NCBI GenBank assembly: GCA_037045225.1
Contig: JBAOHZ010000009.1
Location: forward strand, 3,458,001-3,522,000
Reading direction: 5' to 3'
Origin: Nitrospira sp.
GTDB lineage: Bacteria; Nitrospirota; Nitrospiria; Nitrospirales; Nitrospiraceae
Length of the DNA stretch: 64,000 bases
The translations under genes and the position numbers were made by a program. The notes beneath the pieces were generated by a model. The model did not search any database. It was not told the DNA's origin and worked only from the letters and a program-made list of their open reading frames with translations. Shown piece after piece: positions 8,405 through 17,524 of this stretch (positions within the stretch are counted from its first letter, which is position 1; each line of letters opens with the position of its first letter).

Positions 8405-10279
8405 ATGATCGGGCAAGGCTTCAAGAACAAATTTCAGGACATGAAAACAAAGACGAAGCTGCTGGTCAGTTTCGGTCTTGTCAGCGCCATTATCCTGGTC
8501 ATGGCCAGCGTCGGTGTATTTACCCTGCGCCAGCTCAGTAGTCAGTCGCAGATGGTGTATACGGACTACACGCAGCCGTTGGCCGAATTCGCCAAGATGG
8601 GTACCGCGTTGACCAAGCATCACCAGGTACTCCTGGACGTTGCGACGGCGACCAAGCAGGCCGACTTTGCCCAGGAAGTGACTAAGCTGGCTCCCTTGAA
8701 AGCCGAAGTCGATAAAGCGGTCTCGAACTACAAGAGCACGACCCTGCGCCTGTCGCGCTCGGGACGCGATGAAACAAAGGATTTGTCGTTATTTGAGCCG
8801 GCGCTGAAAAAATACTTCCAGGACGCCGACGGTGCGCTCAGCGCGATGGTGGACAGTTTCGATAAAACGATGCTCTCGTCCGGACAGGCCGATCAGATGC
8901 GCGCCCTCGGCGTCTTGGCGTTGACGGTCAACCTGACACCATCGTTCGAAAACGCGGTCAAGCGTCACAATGAGCAGGTTTCCTCGATTGAAGCGGTGGC
9001 CAAGGATCTCAACGACGACGCGCAATCCCTAGCCAGTAACGGAACGGTCATTCTGATCGTCGGCGGTCTGGTCGCCGTGGCGCTGGGTAGTTTCGTCGGA
9101 TACCTCTTGGCAACGTTCCTGTCGCGCGGTATCACGCACATCGCCGGTGTCGCGACACAAGCCGCCGGCGGTAATCTGCAGGCTCGCGCGAAAGTCCAAT
9201 CGCATGATGAGCTGGGTCAGATGGCCACGGCGTTCAATTCCATGCTCGATCGTATTACGGCCTTGGTGTCGACGGAGGAAGAACGCGACCTCATGCAGAA
9301 ACGCCTCATGCAATTCCTCGTGTTGGTATCCGAAGTCGGTAAAGGAGACTTGACCAAACGAGGTGAGGTGACGGCCGATATGTTCGGAAACCTCGCGGAC
9401 GGTTTCAACCTCATGATCGCGCGATTCGGACAATTGTTGAAACAGGTGCGTGAGGCGGCCGATCGAGTCAATAAATCGGCCGGTACCTTGCGTGATTCAG
9501 CCGGTCACATGTCCGGAACCGCCAAGTCGCAGGCGGAAGAGTCCGTACGTACACTGGGTGCGGTTGAACAGCTTGCGGCCGGTATGCGTCAGGTGGCCAC
9601 CACGGCCGGCGCGTCGTCCGATTCTGCGAAGCAGGTGCTGTCAGCCACCGAGCGCGGGAACGTCGCGGTGCAAGAGACGGTGCGCGATATGCAGAGCATT
9701 CGTTCCGCGGTGCAACGTATGTCGAAGCAGGTGAAGGGCCTTGGCGATCGGTCTCTCGAAATTTCCCAGATCGTGTCGACGATCCGTGATATCGCGAATC
9801 AAACAAACTTGCTGGCGCTCAACGCCGCGATCGAAGCGGCCGGCGCCGGTGAGGCCGGTGCACGATTCGCAGTGGTTGCCGATCAGGTCAGAAAGTTGGC
9901 GGAAAGCTCGACGCAGGCCACCCGTGAAATTGCTGATCTGGTGAAAGTCATTCAGACAGAAACACAGGATGCGGTTGTGGCGATGGAACACGAAACGCAG
10001 GCCGTGGAAGCCGGATCCGCTTCCGCTCTTCGAACCGGTGACGTGTTCGCCGAAATTTCAGGCATTGCCAAACGCTCTTCCGAGCTGGCTGAGAACATCG
10101 CAAGCGCGGCATCGGAACAGACCGCATCGACGGAAAAAGTCGGTCGTGCCATTAAGGAGTTCACCGGTGGCGCCGTGGCGACGCAAAAGCAGACGGATTC
10201 CACGCGTCTCACGATCGAGGATATGGCGAAATTAGCCGAAGGCCTCAATTCCTCAGTCGCCCAGTTCAAGCTCGCGTAG
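8405..10279 (+). CDS. Methyl-accepting chemotaxis protein, PilJ-like
   Basis: A 624-residue transmembrane receptor. TM1 is near residues 17-40, a periplasmic helical sensor of about 170 residues follows, and TM2 is near 205-235. Next come a HAMP domain, a second HAMP-like stretch (LVSEVGKGDLTKRGEVTADM) and a long cytoplasmic signalling hairpin. The hairpin tip holds IRDIANQTNLLALNAAIEAA and the AGEAGARFAVVADQVRKLAE signature. Two membrane segments plus tandem HAMP-like units match PilJ. The ribosome site is AAGGAGGAGCGCACC. No CheR or CheB is encoded nearby, so adaptation by methylation would have to be supplied elsewhere. Confidence 0.93.
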   Translation: MIGQGFKNKFQDMKTKTKLLVSFGLVSAIILVMASVGVFTLRQLSSQSQMVYTDYTQPLAEFAKMGTALTKHHQVLLDVATATKQADFAQEVTKLAPLKAEVDKAVSNYKSTTLRLSRSGRDETKDLSLFEPALKKYFQDADGALSAMVDSFDKTMLSSGQADQMRALGVLALTVNLTPSFENAVKRHNEQVSSIEAVAKDLNDDAQSLASNGTVILIVGGLVAVALGSFVGYLLATFLSRGITHIAGVATQAAGGNLQARAKVQSHDELGQMATAFNSMLDRITALVSTEEERDLMQKRLMQFLVLVSEVGKGDLTKRGEVTADMFGNLADGFNLMIARFGQLLKQVREAADRVNKSAGTLRDSAGHMSGTAKSQAEESVRTLGAVEQLAAGMRQVATTAGASSDSAKQVLSATERGNVAVQETVRDMQSIRSAVQRMSKQVKGLGDRSLEISQIVSTIRDIANQTNLLALNAAIEAAGAGEAGARFAVVADQVRKLAESSTQATREIADLVKVIQTETQDAVVAMEHETQAVEAGSASALRTGDVFAEISGIAKRSSELAENIASAASEQTASTEKVGRAIKEFTGGAVATQKQTDSTRLTIEDMAKLAEGLNSSVAQFKLA

Positions 10280-10331
10280 GGGACGTCTAGAAGAGCGGTG
10301 ATGTGGTTCCGCTCGGATGCTGAGTGGGTCA

Positions 10332-13300
10332 ATGAGCGCAGATTTTGATCGCGACCAGTTGCTGGGCATATTCGTTGCCGAGGCCGGTGACGATATGCGT
10401 TGCTTTTGGAACGCGTTACATCCCGAGGGGAAGGCGCAGCCTGAACCGAGCGATGTGGCCGACTTCCATGCGGTCGGTCACAAGCTGAAGGGTGCGGCGC
10501 TGTTGTACGGATTTCCTGCCCTTGGCCGACTCGGTGCGTTGCTCGAAGATGCGCTCGAACATGTTCAGGAAATATCCTCTGCTCAATGGCCCGCAGTCCT
10601 GCAATTGATGCGGGAGATCGCTGCCTCCTATCGAGTTCAGGTAGAGGACATCGGGCGCGGAGGTGGGGAAGATCCTTCTGTGGTGGAGGGATTTGTGCGG
10701 CGATGTTCCGAACTGATGCCGGTTCTCTCGATGGAGTCGTCGGCGGAGGCGGCACAGTTGTCCGTCGAGCCGGCGGATGAATACCTCATTCCGGCCATTG
10801 ATGGTGAAGTCTTGTCGTACTTCTCGCCGGAAGCCGAGGAGTATCTCAGCACGATTCAGACTCTCCTCCAGCGCCTGGAAGGCAACTTGGTCGATGCTGA
10901 TACGATTTATCAATTGTATCGGGTCGCGCATACGTTGAAAGGCTCGGCCTACACCGTCGGATTTGACGTCGTGGGCGATGTGGCCCATCCGATTGAAACG
11001 TGCATGAGTGCAGTCCGCGAGAGGGCTGTCACGATCGCCCCGCATTGGATCGCCATTCTCCGCCAAGCGGTGGACGTGATTCGAAATCTGATGGCGCGTG
11101 ATGCGCAGTTGTTGCCACGCCTGCGCCAGGATGTGCCTGCGATCGTGACGCAGCTTCACGCAATGGAGCAAGGTGTCAGTCAGGCTGAGGCGGCGGTGGG
11201 TCCGCACAGTCGTATTGATGGAATAGCGGTTGAGAATCCCGTGCCCGTTACCTTGCCCAGTCCAGAACTATCGGCTCAAGCCATCATTCCGACCCGCACG
11301 CAGGAGCTCACGGAAGAGTATTTGATCCCGGTCCTTGATGCTGAGGTGATGTCCTATTTTGCGCCGGAAGCGCAGGAATATCTGGAGAGTCTCGAAGCCG
11401 ACTTGCTACGGGTGGATAAGGACGCGGAGAACCCTGAGACGATCCATCAACTCTTTCGTACGGCGCATACGCTGAAGGGCTCCGCGTACACGGTGGGTTT
11501 CCAATCCATCGGCGATCTGACGCACCATATTGAAGACTTTATGGGCGCCGTTCGCGAAGGGACGCTCGAACTGCTTCCCGGCCATACGGACGTGTTGTTG
11601 CGTGCGATCGACGTCGTCCGGGCTCTCATGCGGCGCGACGCCGGCATGGTGGGGCGCACCAGGCAACGATTTGCAGCGTCGTTACAAGAGTTACAGCTGC
11701 TGGGACAAGTCCAGGCGACAGCCGATGACGGGCAACAGGTCGTGTCCTCGGCCGCCGAAAGTCTTCCAGTCGAAGAGATGCGCGAGTCCGATGGCACGGA
11801 GTCGGCCAAGGGCGCAGACGGAAAAGCCGGTGAAGAGCGGGAAGTGATCCGTGTCAGCCGGGAACGTTTGGAACGTCTCCTGAACCTCGTCGGTGAATTG
11901 GTCATCGATCGCGGCCGTCTCGAGCAGCGGCTACGCACGCTGGATCAATTGGCCACGCAAGTGTTGTCGAATAAATCAAGATTGATCGAAGCCGTACGGA
12001 CGTTCGAGGACAAGCATACCTTTTCCTTTCAACCGTCTCCCACGACACCCGGCGATGTGCCGCCACAAGGCTTCCCGGGGGTGAGTGATTTCGGAAGTTT
12101 GGAGTTCGATAAGTATGACGACTTCAATATTTTGGCCCGGCGCATCAGTGAGGTCACGGCCGACATTACCGAGTCGATGGCGCAGCTGAGCGGGTCGATC
12201 CATCGTGCCCAGGATGATATGGGGTCATTGCAGCAGTTGACGCTGGGCATGCGCGATGAAATCGCTCGCGCCCGGATGGTCCCGATCGGGACGCCCTTTA
12301 CGCGGTTCCGGCGCGCGGCCCGAGAAATGGCTCGCGCCACCGGGAAAGAAGTCAATCTGGTTACGTCCGGAGAGCATACTGAAATCGACACCGGTGTCGT
12401 CGAGCGGCTCGTCGATCCGCTGGTGCATCTGGTGAGGAATGCGGTCTACCACGGCATTGAACCGGCGGGAATTCGTCGTAGCCAAGGGAAACCGGCGGTC
12501 GGCACCATCTATCTCCATGCGGCTCATCGCGGGAACTCGGTGCTCATTGAAGTCGAGGACGATGGCGCAGGCCTCGACATCGCAAAAATTAGAGCCAAGG
12601 CGGTGAAGTTGGGGCTCGTACGAGCGGATGTTGTTGCATCCTTGCCGGAAAGTGAAGTCATCAAGTTTATCTTCCTGCCCGGATTCTCTACTGCCGAAGC
12701 CGTCGGAGGCCAAGCTGGCCGTGGTGTCGGGATGGATGTGGTCAAGCGAGTCATCGAGACGATGAACGGCCACATTGAAGTGGAGTCAGTCTACGGGCAG
12801 GGCACCAAGTTTACGATGCATTTGCCGCTCACATTGTTGATCGCGACTGCCCTGCTCGTCCGAGTTGGAAAAGAACGGTATGCGATTCCTCTTCCGAGTG
12901 TGCGGGAGGTGACCATGTCGACGGCGACGACCATCCAGCGTATGGGGGACCGTTCCGTCTTGCAGATCGGCGACGAAGCCATTGAGGTGCATCCGCTCGG
13001 AAGCCTGATTCGCCGGGAGGCCGGCATGATTGAAGAAGCCACTCCGGTGGTCGTGGTTCGGACATCGACTGGTGTGCTCGGTTGCGCGGTCGATGAATTG
13101 TTGGGTCGCCAGGAAATCGTCATTAAATCCCTGGGGGCGCTCAAACCCTACGATCGATCCGTATTCGGGGGTGCGACCATCGATCCGGAAGGACGCGTAG
13201 TCCTGGTGCTGGATGTCAGCCGTCTGACCACTCGGGAGTATCACGAGTCCCTGGCGGTTCTTCAGAGCCCTGTCTCCTCGCCGATGCTCGACGAGCCGGC

Positions 13301-13715
13301 TCAGACGTCCTCGACGCAGAGTTCGGACAAGCAACTCCCACTGTTGCTGATCGACGACTCGCTGAGTATCAGAAAGTTTGTTGGCCGCATGTTGGAATCC
13401 GCCGGGTATACCGTCGAGACCGCGACCGATGGTGAGGAAGGGTGTCGCAAAGCCTTAGTCCAGAACTACCAGGTCATTATCACAGATCTCGAGATGCCGA
13501 AGTTGAACGGGTTCGAAGTGATTCAAGCTCTTCGTGCCAGACCTCAAACCCAGGCGACGCCGATCCTTGTCATGACCACGCGAGCCGGAGAAAAACATCG
13601 TCAGATGGCTGCCAGTGTGGGCGCGTCAGGATACATTGCCAAACCAGTTGAGGAACGGGCCTTGATTCAAGAAGTCCGTAAGTGGGCAGGGCGTGAATCC
13701 GCCGTCAAGAAGTAA
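10332..13715 (+). CDS. Hybrid CheA histidine kinase with three HPt domains and a C-terminal receiver (ChpA/PilL-like)
   Basis: This protein of about 1,127 residues is the kinase of the cluster. It has three HPt domains, with phosphohistidines in HKLKGAALL near residue 50, AHTLKGSAYTVGF near 200 and an identical AHTLKGSAYTVGF near 380. A P3 dimerisation helix follows (LLNLVGELVIDRGRLEQR), then the ATPase domain with HLVRNAVYHGIE, VEDDGAGLD and GRGVGMDVVKR, a CheW-like P5 domain, and a receiver with LLIDDSLSIRK and the acceptor Asp in IITDLEMPKLNG. The second and third HPt units share flanking sequence and look like a tandem duplication. An upstream ATG at 10317 is an alternative start; 10332 gives a cleaner N-terminus. 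Confidence 0.92.
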   Translation: MSADFDRDQLLGIFVAEAGDDMRCFWNALHPEGKAQPEPSDVADFHAVGHKLKGAALLYGFPALGRLGALLEDALEHVQEISSAQWPAVLQLMREIAASYRVQVEDIGRGGGEDPSVVEGFVRRCSELMPVLSMESSAEAAQLSVEPADEYLIPAIDGEVLSYFSPEAEEYLSTIQTLLQRLEGNLVDADTIYQLYRVAHTLKGSAYTVGFDVVGDVAHPIETCMSAVRERAVTIAPHWIAILRQAVDVIRNLMARDAQLLPRLRQDVPAIVTQLHAMEQGVSQAEAAVGPHSRIDGIAVENPVPVTLPSPELSAQAIIPTRTQELTEEYLIPVLDAEVMSYFAPEAQEYLESLEADLLRVDKDAENPETIHQLFRTAHTLKGSAYTVGFQSIGDLTHHIEDFMGAVREGTLELLPGHTDVLLRAIDVVRALMRRDAGMVGRTRQRFAASLQELQLLGQVQATADDGQQVVSSAAESLPVEEMRESDGTESAKGADGKAGEEREVIRVSRERLERLLNLVGELVIDRGRLEQRLRTLDQLATQVLSNKSRLIEAVRTFEDKHTFSFQPSPTTPGDVPPQGFPGVSDFGSLEFDKYDDFNILARRISEVTADITESMAQLSGSIHRAQDDMGSLQQLTLGMRDEIARARMVPIGTPFTRFRRAAREMARATGKEVNLVTSGEHTEIDTGVVERLVDPLVHLVRNAVYHGIEPAGIRRSQGKPAVGTIYLHAAHRGNSVLIEVEDDGAGLDIAKIRAKAVKLGLVRADVVASLPESEVIKFIFLPGFSTAEAVGGQAGRGVGMDVVKRVIETMNGHIEVESVYGQGTKFTMHLPLTLLIATALLVRVGKERYAIPLPSVREVTMSTATTIQRMGDRSVLQIGDEAIEVHPLGSLIRREAGMIEEATPVVVVRTSTGVLGCAVDELLGRQEIVIKSLGALKPYDRSVFGGATIDPEGRVVLVLDVSRLTTREYHESLAVLQSPVSSPMLDEPAQTSSTQSSDKQLPLLLIDDSLSIRKFVGRMLESAGYTVETATDGEEGCRKALVQNYQVIITDLEMPKLNGFEVIQALRARPQTQATPILVMTTRAGEKHRQMAASVGASGYIAKPVEERALIQEVRKWAGRESAVKK

Positions 13716-13761
13716 CCGCGTGTGGTCGAAGTGCGCCATTGCGGGCGAATGAAGGGCAACC

Positions 13762-14334
13762 ATGGGGCTTCGAGGGCATAACGCATTGAGGGAGTCACGC
13801 GGGCAGGTGATCCGGTTTCTTGTCTCTCTGATCGGGTCGACGCATGTGGCCTTTCCCTCCCATTGGGTTCGCGGCATTGTCACACCTGGTGAGGCGAGCG
13901 GGGGAGGGGCGGTCACGTGGGGCCACGCGGTGTACGATCGTACCGATCTTGCCGATCGGTTCTCCATCCGAACCACGGGTCTGACGGCTGAGACCAGGCT
14001 CGTTCTCTATGCCAACGAGGGATGCGCGCGATGTTTTGCGGTGGAGAAGGTGCTCGGTCTCATCGACGTTGAGCGAGATCTGATTCAGCCCCTTCCGGCG
14101 CAGTTTCGAGGAAAGGAGCGGGAGCGATTGCTAGGCTTTTTCGTCGAAGCCTCGTATGTCGCCCTCATTGTGAATCCATTTTGGGTGCTCGAGCTTCCCT
14201 CTCGGAACAATATCCTGGAGGTGTTTGCCCTGCAGGTCTCGAATGGTCGGCCAGGCGAATTCGATTCCAGACTCAAGCTGGCTTCGGCGGTCTTGGAAGA
14301 CCTCCACCCGGTCTCAACAGGATCGGCTACGTAG
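13762..14334 (+). CDS. Divergent CheW-like protein
   Basis: A 190-residue protein whose body (RFLVSLIGSTHVAFPSHWVRGIV, then CFAVEKVLGLIDVERDLIQPLP) follows the pattern of a CheW domain, but weakly. The central region that usually reads NLRG is not recognisable. It lies 46 bases after the hybrid kinase gene and 16 bases before another CheW-like gene. A scaffold or coupling role in the Chp array is inferred from position. Start ATG 13762 is the only good candidate. The assignment is tentative because motif conservation is low. Confidence 0.55.
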   Translation: MGLRGHNALRESRGQVIRFLVSLIGSTHVAFPSHWVRGIVTPGEASGGGAVTWGHAVYDRTDLADRFSIRTTGLTAETRLVLYANEGCARCFAVEKVLGLIDVERDLIQPLPAQFRGKERERLLGFFVEASYVALIVNPFWVLELPSRNNILEVFALQVSNGRPGEFDSRLKLASAVLEDLHPVSTGSAT

Positions 14335-14350
14335 ACACAGAGGATCAACG

Positions 14351-14827
14351 ATGTTACGTGCGCAGCGACACAGACAGATACCTGCAGGCTCGAAGGGGGC
14401 CCCTGAGGCGCGGATGCAGAGTATGGTCGTCTTCTCGGTCGGAGGCCAACGTCTGGCCGCCAGAACCGATGAGATCGGCGGGGTCATGCCGTGGCCCGGG
14501 ACGATAGTTGTCCCGAGCGAGACGCCGTTTGTGGTCGGTCTGGTCAGGCAAGAAAGAGGCTGTCTGCCGGTGTTTGACCTTGCGGCAAAGTTGAATCGTC
14601 TTGTCGAGGAGCGCGACTGTCTGTGTTTGGTGGTCAAACATGTGGACGGTCCCCTCGCCATCTGCATCGATTCCCATGTTCCTTCCTTACACACAATTGC
14701 GCGGTCGGCTGTGCAGTATCGTGCCGGCAATGATCCAGACATGGCCGGAAGCTGTATCGCTGGAGATGAAGAACTTCCGATCATCAACCTGACAACCTTA
14801 GGGGTCTCATCGAACCGTTCTGCGTGA
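14351..14827 (+). CDS. CheW-like protein
   Basis: A 158-residue protein with a short basic N-terminus followed by a CheW-type domain: MVVFSVGGQRLAARTDEIGG, VGLVRQERGCLPVFDLAAKL, and a C-terminal segment ending ELPIINLTTLG. TTG codons upstream would extend the frame to 14225, inside the previous gene. ATG 14351 with an AGAGGATC leader is preferred and the extension has no CheW-like character. It is the third CheW-like protein of the operon, so the array may use different adaptors for different receptors. Confidence 0.72.
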   Translation: MLRAQRHRQIPAGSKGAPEARMQSMVVFSVGGQRLAARTDEIGGVMPWPGTIVVPSETPFVVGLVRQERGCLPVFDLAAKLNRLVEERDCLCLVVKHVDGPLAICIDSHVPSLHTIARSAVQYRAGNDPDMAGSCIAGDEELPIINLTTLGVSSNRSA

Positions 14828-14855
14828 TGAGCCTTGCAGCGGGTAGAGGAACAAC

Positions 14856-16322
14856 ATGCCAAAGATTCTGATTGCCGATGACAGTATCGCAGTGCGTAAG
14901 GTAGCCGAGCGACTCCTGACCGAGGCTGGGATGGGTGTCACACTTGCGGCGAATGGATCGGAAGCCCTTGCGCTCTTAAGTAAGGATCGCCCGGACTTGA
15001 TTGTCTCCGATGTGATCATGCCGGACAAGAGTGGGTATGAGGTGTGTGCGTATATTCGAGCACAGAGCAATCTGGCCGATCTTCCGGTGTTGCTGATCAG
15101 CGGGATTGTGAACGATGAGGTGGCGAGGCAAGCGGAATCCTGTAAAGCGGATGGTGTCCTGAAGAAACCGTTTCAGGGATCGTCCCTGAAGGATCGCGTG
15201 TTGGACCTACTCAGTAAGCGCCCGAAGAAATCTGTGCCTGAGTTGGAACAGCCACAACGTCAACCCGCAGTCGAGCCGTCGATCACCGAGACCGTTGCTG
15301 CCGCACCGATCGTTCTTGTGCCGAAGGACACGAAGCCGACCTCGGTCGAAGACGGCAGACATCAGCCGATCCCCGAGCCGCTCGCGGTGCGTGCGGAAGA
15401 GCCCGAGCCAATACTGATGACGAGCGAAGCGGTATTGAGGCCAGCTCCTGCAGTCCACGCCACTCAACCGGATGTGTCCGCACAGGCCCACAAGCAACAG
15501 CAGGCAATCCTGGCCGAGCGTGATGCTCGAATCTTGGCCCTCGAAGCACAGCTGGATGATGAACGTCGACGGAATCAGGAACAGATGCAACGTCTGTTGG
15601 ATGAGCAGCGCGAGCAAGTTGCAGCCCTTTCGTCACAAGCGCAGGTCCTGGATCAAACCCTGGCGGCTGAACGGGCACAGTGCGCCACGTTATCGGAGCA
15701 ACTGGAAGAAGTCTCGAGGCAGGTACACCGGATCGGAGACATGGAAGCGGCCCTGGCTGAAGCGCAGGGGCGCGCGGAGCAGCTGTCTCAAGAGGTTGCT
15801 GAAGGGGCGCGTCGAGCCGCTCGAATTGCGGAACTGGAAGCGCATCTGGCGGCTGAACGGGAAGCCGCGACGCAATTGGTGCAACAAATCACCAGCCTTG
15901 AGCAAGCCGAACAGCGTATGCACGAACTTGAAACGACCTTGGCGGCTGAGCGTGAGACCGCGCAGATCCAACGCCACGAACGTGCCGAGCTGGAGACCAT
16001 CGCGAGCATGGTGCCGGCACTAGAGGAGGCCTGTGCAAAGGCTCGTGCCGAACTGCTTGAGGGGGAGTCGGCCCTGTCGGCTGAGAGAGACGCTGCCTCG
16101 GCGCTATTGATGCAGGTAAAACAGTTAGAAGTGGCTGCCGAGCGGGCCCGTGAATTGGACCTCGCACTGGCCGCAGAACAAGAGCGTTCGATGCAACTGA
16201 CGAAACGTGCGGAGGAGGCAGAGCATATGGCTCAGCAGTCCACTCGCCGGTTCGAAGATATGGCAAGAAAGTTGGGTGAAATCGCGGGGCTGGCCTCGCA
16301 ACTCGGGAATGGAAAACGCTAG
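14856..16322 (+). CDS. Response regulator with long C-terminal coiled coil
   Basis: A 488-residue protein. Residues 1-120 are a receiver domain with D8/D9, acceptor D52 in VSDVIMPDKSGYEV and Lys in LKKPF. Residues about 125-205 are a Pro/Glu-rich linker. Residues about 210-475 are almost pure heptad sequence rich in Glu, Ala, Gln and Arg, with repeated LAAERE-type units, predicting a long coiled coil. There is no DNA-binding or enzymatic output domain. In this operon it probably acts as a phosphorylation-controlled scaffold or localisation factor, as suggested for receiver/coiled-coil proteins in other pilus or gliding systems; that role is inference. The leader is GGGTAGAGGAAC. Confidence 0.8.
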   Translation: MPKILIADDSIAVRKVAERLLTEAGMGVTLAANGSEALALLSKDRPDLIVSDVIMPDKSGYEVCAYIRAQSNLADLPVLLISGIVNDEVARQAESCKADGVLKKPFQGSSLKDRVLDLLSKRPKKSVPELEQPQRQPAVEPSITETVAAAPIVLVPKDTKPTSVEDGRHQPIPEPLAVRAEEPEPILMTSEAVLRPAPAVHATQPDVSAQAHKQQQAILAERDARILALEAQLDDERRRNQEQMQRLLDEQREQVAALSSQAQVLDQTLAAERAQCATLSEQLEEVSRQVHRIGDMEAALAEAQGRAEQLSQEVAEGARRAARIAELEAHLAAEREAATQLVQQITSLEQAEQRMHELETTLAAERETAQIQRHERAELETIASMVPALEEACAKARAELLEGESALSAERDAASALLMQVKQLEVAAERARELDLALAAEQERSMQLTKRAEEAEHMAQQSTRRFEDMARKLGEIAGLASQLGNGKR

Positions 16323-16382
16323 GAAGGCCGTCGCTCGTTCGCTGTTTCAAATGAGCCGACGTGTCATAGGCAGGATGTCACT

Positions 16383-17324
16383 GTGTCCACCGAACCAGAA
16401 CAAACTGAAGACGATTTTCAGAAAGAACTGATCGATCTATTCGGACAAGAGGCCCAAGAGTGGCTGGGCCAGATCCATTCGGCCCTGGCCGAGCTCGAAG
16501 GCCAACCGGATACGGACCGACACAGGCAACTGGTGGATGCTGTGGTGCGTGGCATCACCAGTCTCGGGGGGTCCGCCGCCACGGTAAATCTTCCCGATGT
16601 CGAACGCGCCACCTTCGCGCTTCTTCCCTTCATCGATACCGTAAAAGATCGCACGACGGTCACCAGTCAGGATTTCCGCACCGTCCGTGAACAATTTCGT
16701 CTGGTCGTCACTTCCGTCACGATAGCCACCGGACTTTCTCTGGATCTCGGTCCGGCGCAAACGGCGCCTCCGGAACCGGCCGTCGACTTCCTGACCCTGC
16801 TTAACGCGCTACGTCGGCTTCAGGATGAACAGAGCATCACAGGGAGCCCTTCTCGCAGCCTCATTCCTCAGGTCATGCATCGCCTGGAACACGAGGCGAA
16901 GCAAGGGGTCAGCCAGATGCAAGTGGCGGTGTTTCAGCAGCTGTTGTGTGAACTGCAGAGCGCGGATGCACAGTGCCTTGATTCGTTACGACAGGCGTTG
17001 CCCGATATCGCTCAAAGCCTGAACCAGTTTCGTGTAGAAGGCGAGGGGGCATCGCAGTCCAGCCAGGTGCTCAGTACCTGCATGCAACAGGTCGAACAGC
17101 TTCAGGGGGTTGCGAAGCAGGCGAATGCGACCCCGCTCGTCACCTTTCTTACCGGCCTTCAAAGCTTCCTCTCCTTGATCGGTCAACGTCGCATTGTGAT
17201 TGCATCTCAGCGCGTGCAAGCCGTGGAGGCTCGCATTTTTGCCGTGGCGACGATGATCGAGGAGTGGATCAGCGTCGGACAGCAGGAGCGGGATGTGATG
17301 AGCCGGCTGCCGCTGGTCGCCTGA
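16383..17324 (+). CDS. HPt-like protein lacking the phosphorylatable histidine
   Basis: A 313-residue protein starting at GTG. Residues about 12-90 (LFGQEAQEWLGQIHSAL, then ITSLGGSAATVNL) align with an HPt domain, but the histidine of the usual AHTLKGSA motif is replaced by Thr59 and the lysine by Gly. The same domain and a similar C-terminal helical region (TFLTGLQSFLSL, ending near ERDVMSRLPL) recur in the HD-GYP protein encoded next, so the two proteins are paralogous over these parts. It probably binds a kinase or receiver without phosphotransfer. It follows the receiver/coiled-coil gene by 60 bases. Confidence 0.6.
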   Translation: MSTEPEQTEDDFQKELIDLFGQEAQEWLGQIHSALAELEGQPDTDRHRQLVDAVVRGITSLGGSAATVNLPDVERATFALLPFIDTVKDRTTVTSQDFRTVREQFRLVVTSVTIATGLSLDLGPAQTAPPEPAVDFLTLLNALRRLQDEQSITGSPSRSLIPQVMHRLEHEAKQGVSQMQVAVFQQLLCELQSADAQCLDSLRQALPDIAQSLNQFRVEGEGASQSSQVLSTCMQQVEQLQGVAKQANATPLVTFLTGLQSFLSLIGQRRIVIASQRVQAVEARIFAVATMIEEWISVGQQERDVMSRLPLVA

Positions 17325-17524
17325 GGAGCCTCCGGTCTGTTTAAGACCAGCCAGACGAAGACCTTCTTTCGGCGTGTCAGCGAGCCGGGGAGCCATCCTG
17401 CGGTGGAATTGCTTTCAGACCGTATCGTTGGGATGTGGCGTGTGGAGCGTACACAGACTTCTTGTGAGAACCGACGGTCATCGCGCGGGCACGTGCGGTA
17501 GCTGGAGGATGAGAGGGAATAGAA

